The notes: a model not told the origin generated them from the sequence alone. A stretch of DNA of 64,000 bases from Evernia prunastri (GCA_003184365.1 NKYR01000001.1:1-64000), one strand, 5' to 3'. Counted from the stretch's first letter, positions 1 to 11,563 are shown. Program-made: numbers and translations.

Positions 1-827
1 ACGTATCGACTTTCTGTATAGCCTCATGATTGCCATTTGCGTGATTCAGCCTCATGGTTGCCATTGTTTGCTACAGGGAAGAGATTTAGGATACTAACGG
101 TTTGTAGCATCTTTCTTCTGGGCGCACTGTAAGTGACGCAGGGCTAAATATTAGACATTGACCTGATCATTTCAGCGTTGCCGCCGCCGGTGTTGCAAAA
201 CTTGTGGAATTCTATCACGTCGTTGCTGGTATGTTGCATTGTAGTCCCAGGACGACAGTGTCGCACCTCGCTAATCAAATTGGCTTTCTTAGAGACACAG
301 ACCCATGATAATGACGTAACATGTATGGAGATGATTCGTTTAATGATCAGGTCCTTGCTAATTTCTACAGATATATTAACGCCAACACTCTACTGGCCTA
401 TGATCGAATCTTCCCTTGGGGTAGTTGGCGTCTGCCTACCATCAATGCGCCCAATATCTCGACATTGGTCTTTGAAGAACGTCCTTCGTACTATTCAAAG
501 TCTCGTACCTAATTCTGACATGAGCCGAAAGCCTTCTGGGACAAATGAGATGGTAGATGATGCCTCTTCCAAGTCTTCTACGAAAGGGGTGTGCCGGAAG
601 TGCTCCCAGAACAGTGAAGTGAACAGTAAATTGTAGGGATCTTCAACCCACCAAGCAGGAGGTTTGGATGACTGACATCAGTGCCAGTACCGTTGCTGAG
701 ACAAAAACGCAAAATATCCTCGCGCCGTACGCGGCCGAAACGTTCGACGACTTGCCTGACTTTTCAAGCTTGGATGATAGTAGGTTTAAGCTTGAAAAAA
801 GTGCACGGGCACAGAACATGGTTTAAT
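1..827 (+). other. Degenerate coding fragments, no intact gene
   Basis: Short open stretches lie on the plus strand in shifting frames. One at 321-512 has a protein-like, aromatic-rich composition. A 52-residue acidic ORF at 668-826 begins MTDISASTVAET and contains FDDLPDF. Together they look like exons or debris of one gene that has lost its frame, but no splice sites join them cleanly and I recognise no family. The position next to a telomere repeat and a transposase remnant fits a decaying subtelomeric gene. Confidence that this was once coding is modest. Confidence 0.25.
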
Positions 828-2532
828 ATGACTGATGTAAGTATCAATCGTAGTACACGGCGACAAGTTTTATCCCAGTTGGAAATTCACTACATGGCAA
901 CTTTCGTACGACTTGAGACACAAATTCATAGCAATCGGCAGTTTGCCTTTAGTACCTCCTACGCCATTTTTGCGATGCTTCCGATCACTCAGCCTACCGC
1001 ACCCGTTGCTGCTGAGATTCATCCTGAACTTTCGAGCAATTCTTCTTCGGAAAAGAAGTCTCCACGCTTCACTAACCATTTCAACGATCCAGAGTGAGTA
1101 AGCTAAGGCAGCGTAGATTTCAAAGGATGATTTCAAACATGTAGTATTGCAGAAATTCACCGGGCCAAGGTATACCTATGCTTACGCTGTCACTTCTATT
1201 GAAACTGTTACCTCCTCTATCATTCCCTATCTACAACGCCTAAGCATAGATAACTTTGAAAAAAGGAGACATGTACAAAAGTTGCTTTGAAAAGGCACTC
1301 CTCTAGCTTTTGAAGGACTTCAACGAGCTGACTGCATCTGCGAAGTTCTACTTGCGTTTTTCTGATTTTAGCAATCTCGGCCACACTATGACTCAGTCAC
1401 GAGGCGACGTTGGTCCGGCTGGATGTCGGCAACCCCAAGGAGAAATTACACTTACAGAAGGGTTCAAGAGTACTTGAGTGTACTCGAGGGAGTCTTGGAA
1501 CGACTTAAGATCTTAAAATAGTGCTGCCAACCTTTTCGAATGTTTACGACGACGGACCAATACAATACTGGATCTTGATAATGGAGGACGCTTAGGCTTA
1601 CTCAAGTCTATCCATGATAGCCAGTATCCAGTCAGTCGCAAGCAACGACAAAGGACTACTTACAAGTCAGACTTAAAACTGACTTACTACAAATCCCTCG
1701 CAGATTGTTCTCATCAATTCTAGTATGATATGTTGAGGGTCTTGCTTCGCCTTCATGTGAGAGCTCAAGCTTCATGCATAAGATTCTGCTTTAATGTGAT
1801 TAGCGAGATGCAAGCCCCAAGGCTGGAACCGCAAGCTGAACGCAGGGATGTAATGAATGGTCAAGTACAAGCTCTATATACCGGTTTATTGTGACCCTTT
1901 ATGTGATATTGAGTCTATCAAATCGAGCCGACCGACACGTAAGCGTTTATTTCTTAATCAAACTTATAGCGACACACTCACCGATACTCAACTAGTCACT
2001 GCGTCAATGATTTCAACTTTTTTAATGCATTGTGTGGCAGTCGATGTCTTTACTTGCGACTTCGATTGATTGAATGAAAAGATAGGCGGTCCCTTGTCAA
2101 GCCAAAAGCACTAGGAGATCTTTTAAGCTAAATCTTTTGCTTGAACTCAAGGGCTACGGTTGAGCCATCTTTAAGAAATCAGAATGTAAATGCAGATCGC
2201 CATGGCACTACGATGATAGTCAACACACTGTTGGTTTTTTGGGTGACGGATGGTTTGCAGCTACTGAAAAATCCGACCATATACTAAGCGATAGGGCTGA
2301 GAAGTGCCAAGAAACCAAATTTCCAACACACACGCTTCGAACTTGGCATATTAGCCCAAACAAGGCATCTCGGAGTTGATATCTTGGCATCATTGCTCCT
2401 CTCAGTTAGCGGCTTCCAGCTTTGAAAGTCAAATGCCAGCTCGGGCTTAAGGTCTTGGCATTCTCGCCTGGTTCAGTAAGCGGGCTGGCAAGGTTAAGGC
2501 CGAGCAAACCGAACTTCTATCCTTGTGTCAAG
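828..2532. other. Intergenic, mostly featureless
   Basis: Both strands carry only short ORFs without recognisable motifs. Near the right end an imperfect duplication of about 35 bp with a spacing near 69 bp (around 2380 and 2448, both containing TCTTGGCAT) lies in the upstream region of the NmrA-like gene. Nothing else is supported. Confidence 0.4.
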
Positions 2533-2540
2533 TATATAAG
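2533..2540 (+). promoter_or_regulatory. TATA-type promoter element
   Basis: TATATAAG lies about 116 bp upstream of the ATG of the NmrA-like gene. That leaves a plausible 80-90 nt leader. The assignment is by motif and position only. Confidence 0.55.
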
Positions 2541-2655
2541 GAGCTCCCTCGGAAACATGTATTGATGTATACCAGACAAATCGAACCTCTACTCTATCAT
2601 CCTGCCACATCTTCCCAAGCAAGTAAAGTATAAGTCATTCGAAGTAACCGCTGCG

Positions 2656-3588
2656 ATGGCCATGCTCCTCACTGTCTTTGGCGCCACAGGCCAGCAAGGC
2701 GGTGCAGTTGTCGAATACGTCATCAATCATCCGGAATTATCCAAGCAGTACAAAGTCCGCGCCATCACCCGAGACCTCACCAAACCCGCTGCCCAAGCTC
2801 TCCGGCAAAAAGGTGTCGAACTCGTCGAGGCCGATGCTGACGACAAAGAGTCCCTCAAGCAAGCCATGCACGGGACGCACACAGTTTTCGGCGTCACGGC
2901 CACGATCTACGACGAGAAGTTGAAGGAGAGAGAACTCGCTCAGGGAAAGGCGATGGCGGACGCGGCTGTCGCTGCAGGGGTACAGTACTTCATTTTCAGC
3001 ACCTTGTCAAACGGTGGCAAGATCTCCAATGGCAAGCTGAAGAAGCTCGACCATTTTGATGTGAAGGCGGAAATCGAAGACTACATTCGCGCACAGCCAA
3101 TGAAGAGCGCCTTCTTTGCACCAGGAAGCTTCATGCAGAACTTTAGTCATTTCATGGGACCTCGCCCAGCGGGCGACGGTACGTACGTCATTGCCCACTT
3201 TGTCAAGCCTGAGACACAGCTTCCGCTCATCGACACCGTTGACGACACCGGCAAATACATCGGCGCGATTCTTGCCGAGCCTGAGAAGTATGAGGGTAAA
3301 GTCTTCTCCGCGGCCACTAGACTATACTCGTACAGCGAAACCGTGGAGACGATGAGCAAGGCATCCGGCAAGACCGTCAATTACAAGCAATTGCCTCTGG
3401 ACGTGTGGAAAGGATTCTTGCCGCCTGAGTCTGCAGACTATCTGGTGGACATGTTTCTGTGGATTCAAGACTACGGCTATTATGGTCCTCAGACCGAGGA
3501 ACTTGTTGACTGGACTGCCAAGCAAGTACGTGGCAAGCTGACTACATTGGAGGAATACTTCGCCAAGTTCCCTCTTCAAATGCAGTAG
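2656..3588 (+). CDS. NmrA-like family NAD(P)-binding protein
   Basis: This is an intronless gene of 310 codons. The N-terminus MLLTVFGATGQQGGAVV is a beta-strand followed by the glycine-rich dinucleotide motif GATGxxG of atypical short-chain dehydrogenases. The body follows the NmrA-like pattern: VRAITRDLTKP, then DADDKESLKQAM, then the VFGVTA strand, with a C-terminal substrate-like lobe. The length is normal for the family. NmrA is a redox-sensing regulator of nitrogen metabolism, but most fungal paralogues are unassigned NAD(P)H-binding reductases or isoflavone-reductase-like enzymes, so no specific role is claimed. ATG at 2656 is chosen because the second in-frame ATG only two codons later would leave the fold unchanged. 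It is the only intact gene left of the telomere repeat. Confidence 0.92.
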   Translation: MAMLLTVFGATGQQGGAVVEYVINHPELSKQYKVRAITRDLTKPAAQALRQKGVELVEADADDKESLKQAMHGTHTVFGVTATIYDEKLKERELAQGKAMADAAVAAGVQYFIFSTLSNGGKISNGKLKKLDHFDVKAEIEDYIRAQPMKSAFFAPGSFMQNFSHFMGPRPAGDGTYVIAHFVKPETQLPLIDTVDDTGKYIGAILAEPEKYEGKVFSAATRLYSYSETVETMSKASGKTVNYKQLPLDVWKGFLPPESADYLVDMFLWIQDYGYYGPQTEELVDWTAKQVRGKLTTLEEYFAKFPLQMQ

Positions 3589-3902
3589 TAGGCCCAGGAT
3601 GGTGCAAAGATAGTATCATAGCGGCGGTTGTAGAGAACACAGAGAGTCTTTCGGGTGTCACTTGGTGTGGCAACTTAGGTTGGTCGGCGTTGCCCACATC
3701 ATTGCAGAGCAACGACGCTCCGTAAATACTTTGTATCTTACCTCATTATAGAAATACTCAGTATCTCTCATCTGTGTAATTTTCACCCTCTGTGAACGTA
3801 CCTTTACTGATCGATTAGAGGCAGATTTTCACCTATGGCGTAAGTATATTCTCGCCTCTGAAGCGGACCTTTGCTGCTGAGACAGATTGCCTCGCTAACC
3901 TA
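3589..3902. other. Short intergenic region
   Basis: This is presumed 3' UTR and terminator of the NmrA-like gene followed by AT-rich sequence. No gene or repeat was seen. Confidence 0.4.
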
Positions 3903-4283
3903 GATCCTGGCCGGATAGCACGAGTCGAAATCACTGAGACCTGAATCCGTGCAAGAGAGAAAGCAATTACACAAGCAGATATCCAAAGCGGCTGGAAAAC
4001 AATAGGTCCCCGGCCATTGAGTCCTATTCAAGTGATTGATAAGACCCAGCAGACACCAAAAAAACAAGCTCCTCAGCCTCAAAAGCAGGCTCTGCATGAG
4101 CTAGATCTATCACTTATAGATAGCTCACCACCAAACGATGTTGAGTTGAGTAAATCTAATGCTCTATTGTTGTACGAGCAAGATAAAGAACAACCGCTTC
4201 TCTCATCTGCCGCCTTCAGAAGTGAGTTACGACGCCAATATAGGGCCGGGCAATTAGCCAATCAGATTGTTTCATCTCCCTGA
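3903..4283 (+). pseudogene. Pogo/Fot1-type transposase, C-terminal remnant
   Basis: Reading one plus-strand frame gives AITQADIQSGWKTIGPRPLS, then VIDK, and later LIDSSPPNDVEL. Fungal Tc1/mariner-pogo (Fot1-like, CENP-B-type) transposases carry exactly this arrangement after the DDE core: an 'I..(S/A)(G/W)W...G..P' segment, then a linker, then a 'SSPP...EL..(A/S)N' tail. An in-frame TGA interrupts the frame just upstream (near 3942), and no DDE core or DNA-binding domain precedes it. Only the last quarter of a dead element is therefore left. No inverted terminal repeat could be assigned. Confidence 0.7.
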
Positions 4284-4433
4284 AAACTGCTTTTAACCAC
4301 ACCTTATTAAGACGCCAAAGATTTAGCGTCGTAACTTACTACTAATGACACGAGTAACTTTGCCTTCAAGCCGGTTCATGTCACATCGTGCCTGGCCTAC
4401 CATTTTTCGATAAATCTCTTCTGTAGATTAAAG

Positions 4434-5624
4434 ATGGGTGGGCATGATACACTGGAAGCACTCGGCGTGCAAAGTGAGTGGATCTGGGGTAATGATCTCG
4501 AGACAATCGTACTTGGTCAGGTCTTCGGGCATGGGAAGACATTGATCTTTCGCTTTACGCTGGACAGCAAACAGCAACCGCAGTCCCTGACGACACGTAT
4601 CGTGAACTGCTATCACGACCTAACCGTCGACAGCGCAAGCGCCACGTTTCCGGATCGACCGTCTATGCGCACAGCAATATGGTCCGCGATCGCTGCGGTC
4701 TGGGCCAAATGCAGCGAGGAGCCCGCGATCAAAGATTCAGATGTCATTATCGATGTTTACGATACCGGGTCGACAGATCTTCCCTCGCGCATTACGTGGA
4801 GCATTTGTCATGATGACATCTTCAATGACTTCATCGATCTTCTTCTGCCGCCGAGCCAGCTTTTGGTCAAACAACCAATGGACACGGTGGACTTTACATC
4901 CTTGACGAGACTGGGACAGCTCGGCGGAAGGGGCTGTACTACTCTTGTACACACCGTATCGAACCCCAAGTCTCAATTCGTCTTCAAAGGAATCGACTTC
5001 AGGACCTTTCTGAACCTCTACGAGAGTGGACACATCAAGGAAGAAGTGAAAAGGTACTACCGATCAATGGAGCTTGTCAGCAGCATGCCACCCCACCCCA
5101 ACATTATGGCCCCCGCGAACGCTTTGGTCACTATCTGCAAGACTGGAGACGATAGGCCGGTTGTGTGTGGCACTCTCCATGCGTTGCTCCCCAATGGAAA
5201 CCTTGGTAGTCATATCGAGGAGAACAACGATTCCGGTGAGCGAATACCGCTGTCGCGCAAGGCCCTATGGTGCTATCAGATGGCTGCAGCCATTGCGCAT
5301 ACCCACTTTGTTGCGCACACCTACCACATGGACATTAAGCCTGGGAACTTCCTGCTCGACGCAGATCACCACCTTGTACTTATTGATTGGGAGCAGAGCG
5401 ATGCCCCAATCTCCACAGCAGCCCCAGAGATTGATGGCACCTGGGACGTGGAAGAGATACCAGCAGAAGGTCTGACTACCACCCTTCGGTACACGAAATA
5501 CACGGGACCGGAGCGGCGTAACATGCCCGAGAACACACCAGGCAACAGTGGCTGGAACGTATGGAACGTCTTTCCGGTATGGAACGATCAATGTCCCAAG
5601 GTTCTGGAACCAGCTGAAGTTTTA
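4434..5624 (+). pseudogene. Protein-kinase-like gene truncated by telomere repeat
   Basis: An open frame of 397 codons runs from ATG 4434 straight into the TTAGGG array. The kinase fold is visible. GRGCTTLVHTV is a P-loop-like start and QFVFKGIDF supplies the VAIK-type lysine. The catalytic loop is YHMDIKPGNFLLD, with HMD in place of HRD and the D, K and N retained. The metal-binding DFG position reads IDWEQ. Then come RYTKYTGPERRNMPE, the activation and P+1 region, and EPAEV, the start of the C-lobe. The rest of the C-lobe is missing: after about residue 397 the frame only encodes (Leu-Gly)n from the repeat. The altered HRD and DFG motifs suggest a divergent fungal kinase or pseudokinase even before truncation. 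An upstream exon is possible. Confidence 0.8.
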
Positions 5625-5774
5625 TTAGGGTTAGGGTTAGGGTTAGGGTTAGGGTTAGGGTTAGGGTTAGGGTTAGGGTTAGGGTTAGGGTTAGGGTTAG
5701 GGTTAGGGTTAGGGTTAGGGTTAGGGTTAGGGTTAGGGTTAGGGTTAGGGTTAGGGTTAGGGTTAGGGTTAGGN
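5625..5774 (+). repeat. Interstitial telomere repeat (TTAGGG)x25
   Basis: Twenty-five head-to-tail TTAGGG units occupy 150 bp without variants. The last base of the last unit is written as N (5774). The G-rich strand reads 5'->3' to the right, the orientation of a right-hand chromosome end. Neither flank carries degenerate telomere variants, and both flanks are interrupted ORFs. That is expected of a telomere added to, or ligated into, a break, or of two contigs joined at a chromosome end. Confidence 0.97.
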
Positions 5775-6281
5775 GGAGTGGCTGAGTAGTTGGAGGAGCT
5801 AGCTGAACAGTAGGAGAAGACGGGGAAGGACGGGGAGGGGGGCGGAAGGCTGGTGGGGGTGGCATTTGATAGATAGGCTTTGATACCTGCTTCTCCTGCT
5901 TCTCTCGCCGTCGGGCCTCCTTTTCAGAGACCTCTGTAGCAAGTAACTTGCGCGCATTAGCCTTATCATGCTTTTTCCTCTCCTGCAGAGCTAACCAAGC
6001 TGCCTGCTTAGTAGGAGGGGGGGCTGGGAGGGGGGGATGCGATCGATTGCACGTTGAAGGATAGGATGGAGGTCTTCTTCAAGGTAGGGATGGGGGACCC
6101 AGGTAGGCGTTGCGGCCGCGCTGGGAGGGCCGTTGACGGCGACGGTGAGGTCTGTAAGAAGGGAGGGAGGTGCGTCTATGGTGGGATCTATGGTGGGATC
6201 CATGGTTGCGATTGTTGTGGGGGGGTTGTGGATATTTGGTTGACTTGGTGTGGGATTGATTAGACTATTTGAATGATGCAA
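5775..6281 (-). pseudogene. Broken charged/proline-rich ORF, possibly transposon-derived
   Basis: On the minus strand an ORF starts at 6281, includes HPYLEEDLHPILQRAIDRIP, and leaves its frame at a run of seven Gs near 6014-6020. It resumes one base out with TKQAAWLALQERKKHD, then EKEARRREKQEKQ, then a proline-rich tail, and runs into the N and the telomere array without a stop. The coiled, Lys/Arg/Glu-rich segment resembles the tails of fungal pogo-type transposases. That is an impression, not an assignment. It is truncated by the same junction that truncates the kinase gene. The homopolymer makes a sequencing error possible for the frame break. Confidence 0.5.
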
Positions 6282-7333
6282 TTGGGACTATCGGTGTGTG
6301 TTACCAAGGTACTTAAATTTTGGTGGGGCTACCATACTAATTTAAGTTAGTGGGTAAAATTAAGCGAATCTTGCGTTGCGCCCCTATCTTGCGCCCCCAG
6401 GACATCCCGCACGACGCACCCCCCATATATTTTTGTACTGTACTCCGTAACATGCGCATCTCCCCACAATTATCACTAACAATCAACAAATATCGCAAAC
6501 AGTCAAATTTGAAGCTGTACACACCTCGGTCCTAGCTATCTCTTCTCCGTCATGCTCTACAATCTATCTATCGATACAAACAACAAGCATAAAGCCAAGC
6601 ATCTTCTTTACTTCAATTGAAAGCCTTCTATAATAACTTAAAAGCTACAATCTATCGGTGTATCGTATATCACTCGTATCGTCCAGAATTAAAATCAGCG
6701 TCTATAGATATCTCATACTATAGGAATATCATCCATTCTACCCACCAAAGAAACGTGCCTTTTCCAACTCCCTAACCCTTGACGGGACGAAAAAAGATAA
6801 GGCTGATACTCGTTTTCTACCCGGGATCCGCACCACCTTGGCAAATGCAACCACCCTTGAAATCCGATAAATCCGTCACCCAAAAAATTGCACACTGCCT
6901 CCCATAAATCCACCGCAAACAGCCACCCACCACCCTCTATGTAGAATATATATATATACATATCAGAGTCATTGATAGTGTTCAAGCATCCTCTAGAAGT
7001 AAAGTCTAGAACTCTCAGCTCCAGAATCCTTCGCTACAGGGCTTTTGCCTAGTACTTTAGTCGCAGAGCTTCCTTGCCTACTCATCAATGGGGATGGAGA
7101 AAGCTTTGTTTCGTAGTATGTAAAGTGGTGTCATGCACGTTTCGCGTTGTCGTACTGGGGAGAGTAGTGAGTGGAATGACATAGACATGATGATGTAAAG
7201 AATGAGGTGAAAGGGGCAGGCAGAAGGTGAGAATAGGAGGGAGGATTAAGCAGAGACAAATTGTTGCATCGGAGTACTCTCAAGGTTCCAGAGAGACGAC
7301 ACAAAGGTTGTATATTTATTCAGAAGGGGTCTA
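6282..7333. other. AT-rich intergenic region
   Basis: Sequence next to the broken ORF contains a GCGCAAG...GCGCAAC-like cluster around 6370-6400 that could belong to the end of a mobile element, but no inverted partner was found. From 6550 to 7200 the sequence is AT-rich with short ATCTA/TATC runs and no credible gene. The segment beside 7334 is presumably the 3' UTR of the F-box gene. Confidence 0.35.
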
Positions 7334-10300
7334 CTACACGCCCTCTTGCAGGATTCCAATACCTTCAATGAACTCCTAGACGTTGATTCATCAGCAAGAA
7401 CGAGTAGCGATGAGGACTCTGCGAGCACTTACCGCAACATATGCGTAGAAACCAACAGTCTTCTTTGTACCGTCAATGCCACCAGTAATCAATTTGACGC
7501 TCTCAAACCCCTGACCTTCACCATACTGTCCGTCTAATGCAAACCCCACCACCTCTTCTCCTTCTCTCACTTTGATCTCAATCGCATGCTCCATCCATAA
7601 AGTCCGATGTCCTAATAGCGTGTTGTTACCGCTTTCGGCTCTCGACACGAACTCCAAGCCGATGACGACGACTCTGCCCCAGGTTTGGTGGCGATAGATT
7701 ATTACTTTGGAGATGGATGCGGGGGCGGGACACCAGGTGCGATAGGTACCTTCTTTGCGACCGAAGATGTGAAGAGGTAGAAATGTAGATGGGGGTGACA
7801 TGCCGAGGTAGGGTGCTTTGTCACTATCTTTTCTCGTCAGAGACTTTTCCGGCGACGTGTCTTTGATCGTTGCCGTGGCAGTTTTCAACGGCCGTGCAAA
7901 GAGAGGCCTGACGTCTTCAGGCAACCCGTCTTGATCCGAGACTAAGATACCCATTCCCCGCACATGCGTGTTTGAAGACTCGACATATACTCCAGCAAAC
8001 GATGTCCCGGGCTGGATGTCGATCCGGGTTTCTCTGAGCGGGAAACATCCGTCCCAATTTGCGCTCCCACCCCAGTTGTCCCCCCATAGACCGCGCTGCT
8101 CGTTCGTGAAGGGGCCAAAGGACTTGAAGGCTCCGCATCGAGGGCTGTGTCTTGTACATGCTTTACCGTCGATCCATTTGACGACGCTGAAGCGGATGGC
8201 TTCGACCGCTAGGACATCGCCAGGGAGTTGTGTACGTATGTCGTTTTGGTGGCGCTGAAAGATGGAGATTCTGTAGATGTATTGGTTTTTTCCAATTGCG
8301 AAATCCTCGTATGGCCCGAGAAGATTGCCAATCGATTGCGTTTTTCCATTCGAGAGAGTAAAGGTGAAGCCCTGGAGAAAAGTGTTGAAGAAGACCCGGA
8401 TTGAGATTATGTGACAAAGTGAATGAAGAAGAAGTGGGATAATAGCGTAGACCTTGCCTTCTTTGGCGGGAATCGGGCGTGGCTGGATGAATGGTGGGAG
8501 ATCATGGATCCCAACGAGAGAAGGATAGAGGACCTTCTGGATGTTGATCAGTTCGAAATGCGAGCCTTCAGGTGCTTGGGGTCGAGCGTAGACTGCTTGG
8601 ATTCCGTGGTCTGCGGCTAGATCCCCTCTCAAGTCAAATGACCATGCTAGACCGATTAATTCAAGGCAAGAGCTTGAATCTGACACCACTTGGTTATCAC
8701 CGTGACTATCTAAACCGATAATCTCGTTGCCTCTGAAGCCTTTGATCATACCTTGTTGGGTGGTAAAGACCACCTCGTTTATTGTTGTCGCTTCTTTCAT
8801 AGAATCGGTTGCCATAAATCGGAGCTCAAATTTGATGATGCGATCATCATCATTCATGTAGAAAGACGGGCCAAGCTTCTCACATCTACCTAATAGAGAC
8901 GCTGGAGATGAACTTTGGCGGTATTCAATCTTCAAACCTACAAGACTGCTGGAAAACGGAGCAAGGCCGGATTTTTGGGAGCCCAGGCACGCCGTTATCG
9001 ACTTGATACTTTTCCTGAAGTCTAGTATATTGATAAATCCATGGTTTGGTTGCGTACCATTAAGTTCGCCAAGCCGAAAGGCCGATTTAGGCGGAAAGTG
9101 TGATACATAGAGATTCATGTAATCATCGAATTCACGTTTGTCCTCGACGAGCGTCGACCGACTACTCTCCCAGTCATCAGAATCTTGATCCGAGCTACAG
9201 AGTAGCCCGAAGTTCCGGTATGGTCCCTGTCTTTCCTCGGTGACCTACGAGTCATTCAAAATTTGATATAGATCCTTATGGTGTGTAAAGCTTAGTGCCA
9301 CTTACCTCTGTTTCTCCGAATATGCCTACGACAGAATCTTTATCTTTGATTTTGCACTGCTCGATATGTAAATCATTACTTGTAATGAGTGCTGTCGTGA
9401 AATTTGCAAGTCGTCGATTTGTTATTAGCTAAAATGTATCAGCTCCGTCGAATGTATCCGAGAGTGCAATGCAACGAACATTGAAACCAGAGATTTGGGT
9501 CTCGTCTGACCATATGACTTCCATTCCAAGCATCCTCTCGCCGCCGAGCCCGTCAATAAGGTATGGAATAGCCTTACCAGGGATCCAATCTGTAGGCGTA
9601 GGGTCTCTATCCTTGAAACGCAAACGGAAGCCATGGATCCGAGACTCTGTGTCAACATGAGCATCTATCTGCTCCAAATAAGCCGCAGCTTCAATGCTAA
9701 TTCCAAGGGATGTATGACACCTGTAGGAGAAACGAGTTTCCCTACGACTTTGGCCAATGACTGGGGTCGAAATCATGTCACTAGGAGGTAAGTCAGGGTA
9801 CCACAGGCTTCGGCTAAGGATGTCTTGACTCAGTCTTGACACCGGGTTTTGTTTTACAAGGAGTCCCATAGCGACAATGCGGCGGTTCTTTGGAAAAATC
9901 AGTCCCAACAAAGCTTATAACAATGTTACCCGGACTCACACTTGCTAGGCTGATACTCAGACCAAGGACACTACCGTCATCAGCAGGGAGTAGCAGTCCA
10001 TGCCCAACTTTTCCTCCAAGAGCGCCAAACGACTTTTCTCTGTTTGTGCCGTCGTTCTTACGAATGATGGCAGTAACTCCTACGATACCCTCAGCCGTCA
10101 GCGCGATCTCGAAGCCTCTTAGATGTTCGGAGCTAGTAATAGTAGTAGATTCTGCGCTTTCATGTTCATTGAACCCGAGTTTCTGAGTACTGCTAGCTCC
10201 AATGAAAGCTATATCCGTGAGGAACTGGGTTCTCTTTCTAGGCCTGAATGTGGTGGAAACGGTACAGGCTGTTGAAGTTGGCAGAAGTGCTGAAACGGTG

Positions 10301-11563
10301 TTTGCAATGTTTTGGTCCGGACATGTGATAAAGTAAGGACACACTAGATCATGTGAGGATTCAAGCTCTGTCTGCCCTGCTGAGTCTTCTGATAGTATCA
10401 TCTGGACGAGCTTGGAGTTTAGAGAAATAATTCTTTTTCGATTCTGCCACCATCTATACTCATCGCTAGGCTTCGGGTGGAGTAGTCTGTCGTAGAGCTC
10501 CCTCCAATCTATAGATGAGGTGCCTATCTGACTTCCCCGTAAGAGCTCTGTAGGTAGTCGAATATGGCATAACTCATTGGGATAGGCAAATCTAGAACGC
10601 CAAAATTTGGCACTCAGATGAGTTGATGCCATAGTTCTTGAAGCGAGGCGTACGCTCTGTGTCGAGATAGTAGGTAGGAAAGAAACGATTTCTGCAAGTA
10701 ATTCCTCGGGCAGGCGAGAGAAGATATCCGGCCCACCAAGACCAGGACGAAAGAGAACATGTGATGTGGTGGACGATGGGGGCAATGGAGGGTCTGGCAT
10801 CAACTGATCAAACTCCTTAAGGCTATCTGGATTGAACGCAAGGAAGTCCCACTTAGGACGTTCTTCGAGCAAACCTGCAACAACAGACGCGTCGAGATCT
10901 TCGCTCCATGTCCAGCCATCTTCCCAAAACTGTTCTGGACCAGCGTAATCTCCAGCCCACTCTGGTACTAGGCCACGTTTACTTTCTGCACGTTCCGAAT
11001 TCGAAAATGTTTGGCCCAGCTTTTTCAAGTCCGGGTTCAGCGGATTTTGTGGCGAGAGTGAGGCATGAACTTGTAGAAAGATTTGCCAGCAGGCTGGATG
11101 CATTGGGTATATAACTTCTTCATTATCGCTCCTTACGGATAATTAGCTCTTGGACAGCAAGAGGACGGGCCTAAGGTAGAAGGAGTGGAACTCACCGTTT
11201 GCAATAAGCTGAGGCACGGGAAAAGGAGGATGAATCTGCTGCATTATTTCCCCCCAACTTCTGCGACCGAGCATCATAGTCTAGAGGAGGGAGAAGGCCT
11301 TCGAAGCTCGTAGAGCTATCATTCTCACCAACACTGGACAAGAACCAAACGGCCTTGCCCGCTGCCCCTGTAGCTTCGGCTTTTCTCACTACAGCAGCGC
11401 CTAAATTAGCCATCATGAATCAAAACAACCCGCGCATGGACTTACGAGCAATGAAATATTTAGTCCATTCGACATGCTCGTCTTTGACAAAGCCATTTCG
11501 ATATAGATTAGCCCATACATCGAAAGGAACTCCACACAAGGCACAATATATTTCTTCGTTCAT
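7334..11563 (-). CDS. F-box protein, six or seven exons
   Basis: Proposed exons are 11563-11446, 11400-11196, 11131-9940, 9887-9306, 9244-7433 and 7375-7334, all with GT-AG introns and matching phases. They give about 1,300 residues. The start MNEEIYCALCGVPF opens with a CxxC typical of this fungal F-box group, and HPACWQIF follows in exon 3. The F-box lies at about residue 250 (IFSRLPEELLAEIVSFLP). DWRELYDRLL and a long beta-rich C-terminal half follow. F-box proteins recruit substrates to SCF ubiquitin ligases through Skp1, and the C-terminal half would be the target-binding part. An in-frame TAG at 9431-9429 is best explained as the acceptor of a 51-nt intron (9479-9429) with an unusual GTTCGT donor. 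An 81-nt in-frame segment inside exon 5 (about 8450-8370) may be a further intron. The last exon is only 14 codons. Confidence 0.82.

Noticed and set aside
5265..5591. Minus-strand ORF of 108 codons inside the kinase region
   Set aside because: It is the shadow of the kinase frame on the opposite strand. The plus strand carries the catalytic-loop motifs.
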